The notes under the pieces were generated by a model. The model worked only from the letters and a program-made list of their open reading frames with translations, did not search any database and had not been told where the DNA came from. This document shows positions 62,547 through 64,000 of a stretch of 64,000 bases of DNA, piece after piece. Location of the stretch: assembly GCA_016713275.1 (NCBI GenBank), contig JADJPL010000006.1, positions 62,001-126,000 of the forward strand. Reading direction: 5' to 3'. A program made the translations under genes and the position numbers. Positions within the stretch are counted from its first letter, which is position 1; every line of letters starts with the position of its first letter. Origin of the DNA: Haliscomenobacter sp. (GTDB lineage: Bacteria; Bacteroidota; Bacteroidia; Chitinophagales; Saprospiraceae).

Positions 62547-64000
62547 ATGAAATTTCAGCTGAATGTGCAAAGCCAATGGGCTTTGCTTAAGGTCTGCTTT
62601 TTGACATTTGGAGTTCTGCTCTCCATGTCGGCGTTCGCCCAGCGCACGCTAACCGGCAAGGTAATGGACGCGGCCAACAGCCAGCCCATTATCGGCGCCA
62701 ACCTTCTGGTGAAAGGGTCTTCCAACGGTGCCGTAACGGATATCGACGGAACGTTTACCATGAAACTGTCCGACAGCGAAACCGTTTTGGTGGTTACCTA
62801 CGTGGGGTACGACACCAAAGAAGTGGAAGTTGCCGGTCTGACGACCATTGAGATCTCCCTCGAAGAAGCCGCTCTTGGCCTCTCCGAAGTTACCGTGACC
62901 GCTTTGGGTATCACCAAGGAAAAAGTACGCGTCACTACCGCCATCCAGAGCGTAGATGGCGAACAGCTGATCAAAGCCCGTGAACCGAACAACATTCAGG
63001 GGTTGACGGGAAAAATCGCCGGTCTGACCATCGGTTCCTCCCCTGAAATGCTTCGCCGCCCCAACGTACTGCTGCGCGGCGCCTCCGACCTGCTCTACGT
63101 CGTAGACGGCGTACCGATCAACTCCGACACCTGGAACATCAACCCGGACGACATCGAAACCTTCACCGTTCTGAAGGGCGCCACCGCTGCCGCTTTGTAT
63201 GGCTTCCGCGGGAAAAACGGGGCTATCCTGATCACCACCAAGCGCGGTGTTGGTAAAAACCTTGGATTCAGCGTTGAATTCAACTCTTCGACCATGGTGG
63301 AAGCGGGTTTCAACGCCATTCCGAAAGTACAGGATCTGTATGGCCCTGGCGACCACGGCATCTACGAGTTCGTCGATGGCAGAGGGGGCGGAAAAAACGA
63401 CGGCGACTACGATATCTGGGGGCCGCCGCTCGACGGCCGCTTGCTCACCCAGTACGACAGCCCGATCGATCCCGCTACCGGGAAGCGCATTCCTACGCCC
63501 TTCATCCCCCGCGGTAAGGACAACCTCACCCGTTTCCTCCAGCCTGGTTTGCTGACGACCAACAGCGTGTCGGTCTCCAGCTCGGGCGACCGCTACGACA
63601 TGCGGTTCTCCGTTGGGCATTCCTACCAGAAAGGGGTAGTGCCCAACACCAGCCTCAACATCTCCAACTTCAACGCGACCCTGGGCTTCGACTTTACCGA
63701 CCGCCTGCGGTTTGAATCCAATATCAACTTCAACCGGCAGTTTTCCGACAACTATCCGGACGTCAACTACGGCCCGAACTCCCTGATCTACAACATGATC
63801 ATTTGGGGCGGCGCCGATTGGGATGTCGACGACATGAAGCAAATCTGGCAAGAAGGCAAAGAAGGCGTTCAGCAAATCTATGCCGAATACCAGCGCTACA
63901 ACAACCCCTGGTTTGTAGCTAAAGAATGGCTTCGCGGGCACTACAAGAACGACGTGTTTGGGTATGCCAGCCTCTCTTACGAGATTTCCGATGCGTTGAA
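62547..64000 (+). CDS. SusC/RagA-type TonB-dependent receptor, 5' part
   Basis: The first 484 codons of a SusC-like outer-membrane receptor, continuing beyond the window. A signal peptide (VCFLTFGVLLSMSAFAQ) precedes a carboxypeptidase-like regulatory domain (TLTGKVMDAANSQPIIGANL to TVLVVTYVGYDTKEV). The plug domain then carries IQGLTGKIAGLTIGSSPEML, VLLRGASDLLYVVDGVPINS and TVLKGATAAALYGFRGKNGA, followed by the first barrel strands (FSVEFNSSTMVEAGFN). SusC-like receptors import oligosaccharides or peptides with a SusD lipoprotein, which would be expected just downstream. ATG 62547 is the only start giving a signal peptide. Confidence 0.95.
   Translation, partial: MKFQLNVQSQWALLKVCFLTFGVLLSMSAFAQRTLTGKVMDAANSQPIIGANLLVKGSSNGAVTDIDGTFTMKLSDSETVLVVTYVGYDTKEVEVAGLTTIEISLEEAALGLSEVTVTALGITKEKVRVTTAIQSVDGEQLIKAREPNNIQGLTGKIAGLTIGSSPEMLRRPNVLLRGASDLLYVVDGVPINSDTWNINPDDIETFTVLKGATAAALYGFRGKNGAILITTKRGVGKNLGFSVEFNSSTMVEAGFNAIPKVQDLYGPGDHGIYEFVDGRGGGKNDGDYDIWGPPLDGRLLTQYDSPIDPATGKRIPTPFIPRGKDNLTRFLQPGLLTTNSVSVSSSGDRYDMRFSVGHSYQKGVVPNTSLNISNFNATLGFDFTDRLRFESNINFNRQFSDNYPDVNYGPNSLIYNMIIWGGADWDVDDMKQIWQEGKEGVQQIYAEYQRYNNPWFVAKEWLRGHYKNDVFGYASLSYEISDAL

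Overview
The window looks like chromosomal DNA from a Bacteroidota bacterium, most likely of the Saprospiria (Saprospiraceae/Lewinella type). The evidence is a SusC/RagA-type TonB receptor, a secreted pectinesterase with a type IX secretion C-terminal tail, a protein ending in a gliding-type (CHU_C) sorting domain, Bacteroidota-type -7 promoter boxes (TAnnTTTG), few Shine-Dalgarno sites, and a GC content that looks like the mid-fifties. The family placement is inference. No phage, integrase, CRISPR array, rRNA or convincing tRNA was seen.

Layout. 1-7 kb: the end of prfC, a glycosyltransferase with a membrane protein, a TlpA-type thioredoxin, and an ABC transporter with a LolA-like periplasmic partner. 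8-14 kb: ftsH, a universal stress protein, a D-aminoacylase-like amidohydrolase, rpsU and a DksA-like protein. 14-25 kb: a GNAT-nitrilase fusion whose nitrilase active site looks dead, a cyclase-TolB-TPR protein, a pectinesterase, and a three-gene polysaccharide O-acetylation cassette (two SGNH proteins plus MBOAT). 25-35 kb: tatD-like, tcdA, a CrtI-like oxidoreductase, an EamA exporter, an ACT-only protein divergent from aspartokinase, and coaX. 35-46 kb: a TrpB2-like enzyme, a tricorn-type protease, a CHU_C surface protein, a VPS10/BNR-repeat protein and an MFS-like protein. 47-57 kb: an AraC/GyrI pair, RtcB, YceI, and a TetR-TolC-MFP-RND efflux operon. 57-64 kb: a GNAT protein, a TPM-domain protein, a LysE exporter, pfkA and the start of a SusC receptor.

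Two things dominate the reading. First, ten genes, including the normally indispensable ftsH, are broken by single-base indels, nearly all in short homopolymers (12 indels), plus one nonsense codon; together with a 44-base G run this points to an unpolished assembly rather than gene decay. The affected genes are annotated over their full span. Second, the intergenic DNA is rich in structure: 7-8-base tandem arrays with a different unit at each locus, G-rich on the coding strand just after stop codons and C-rich just before or at starts; a 130-bp palindromic repeat in two inverted copies; a 301-bp element with perfect 18-bp terminal inverted repeats; and several near-perfect palindromes.

No complete novel defence or biosynthetic system could be supported. 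The best candidates for new biology are the strand-ordered 7-8-mer arrays, the apparently catalytically dead GNAT-nitrilase, and the ACT-only partner of aspartokinase.
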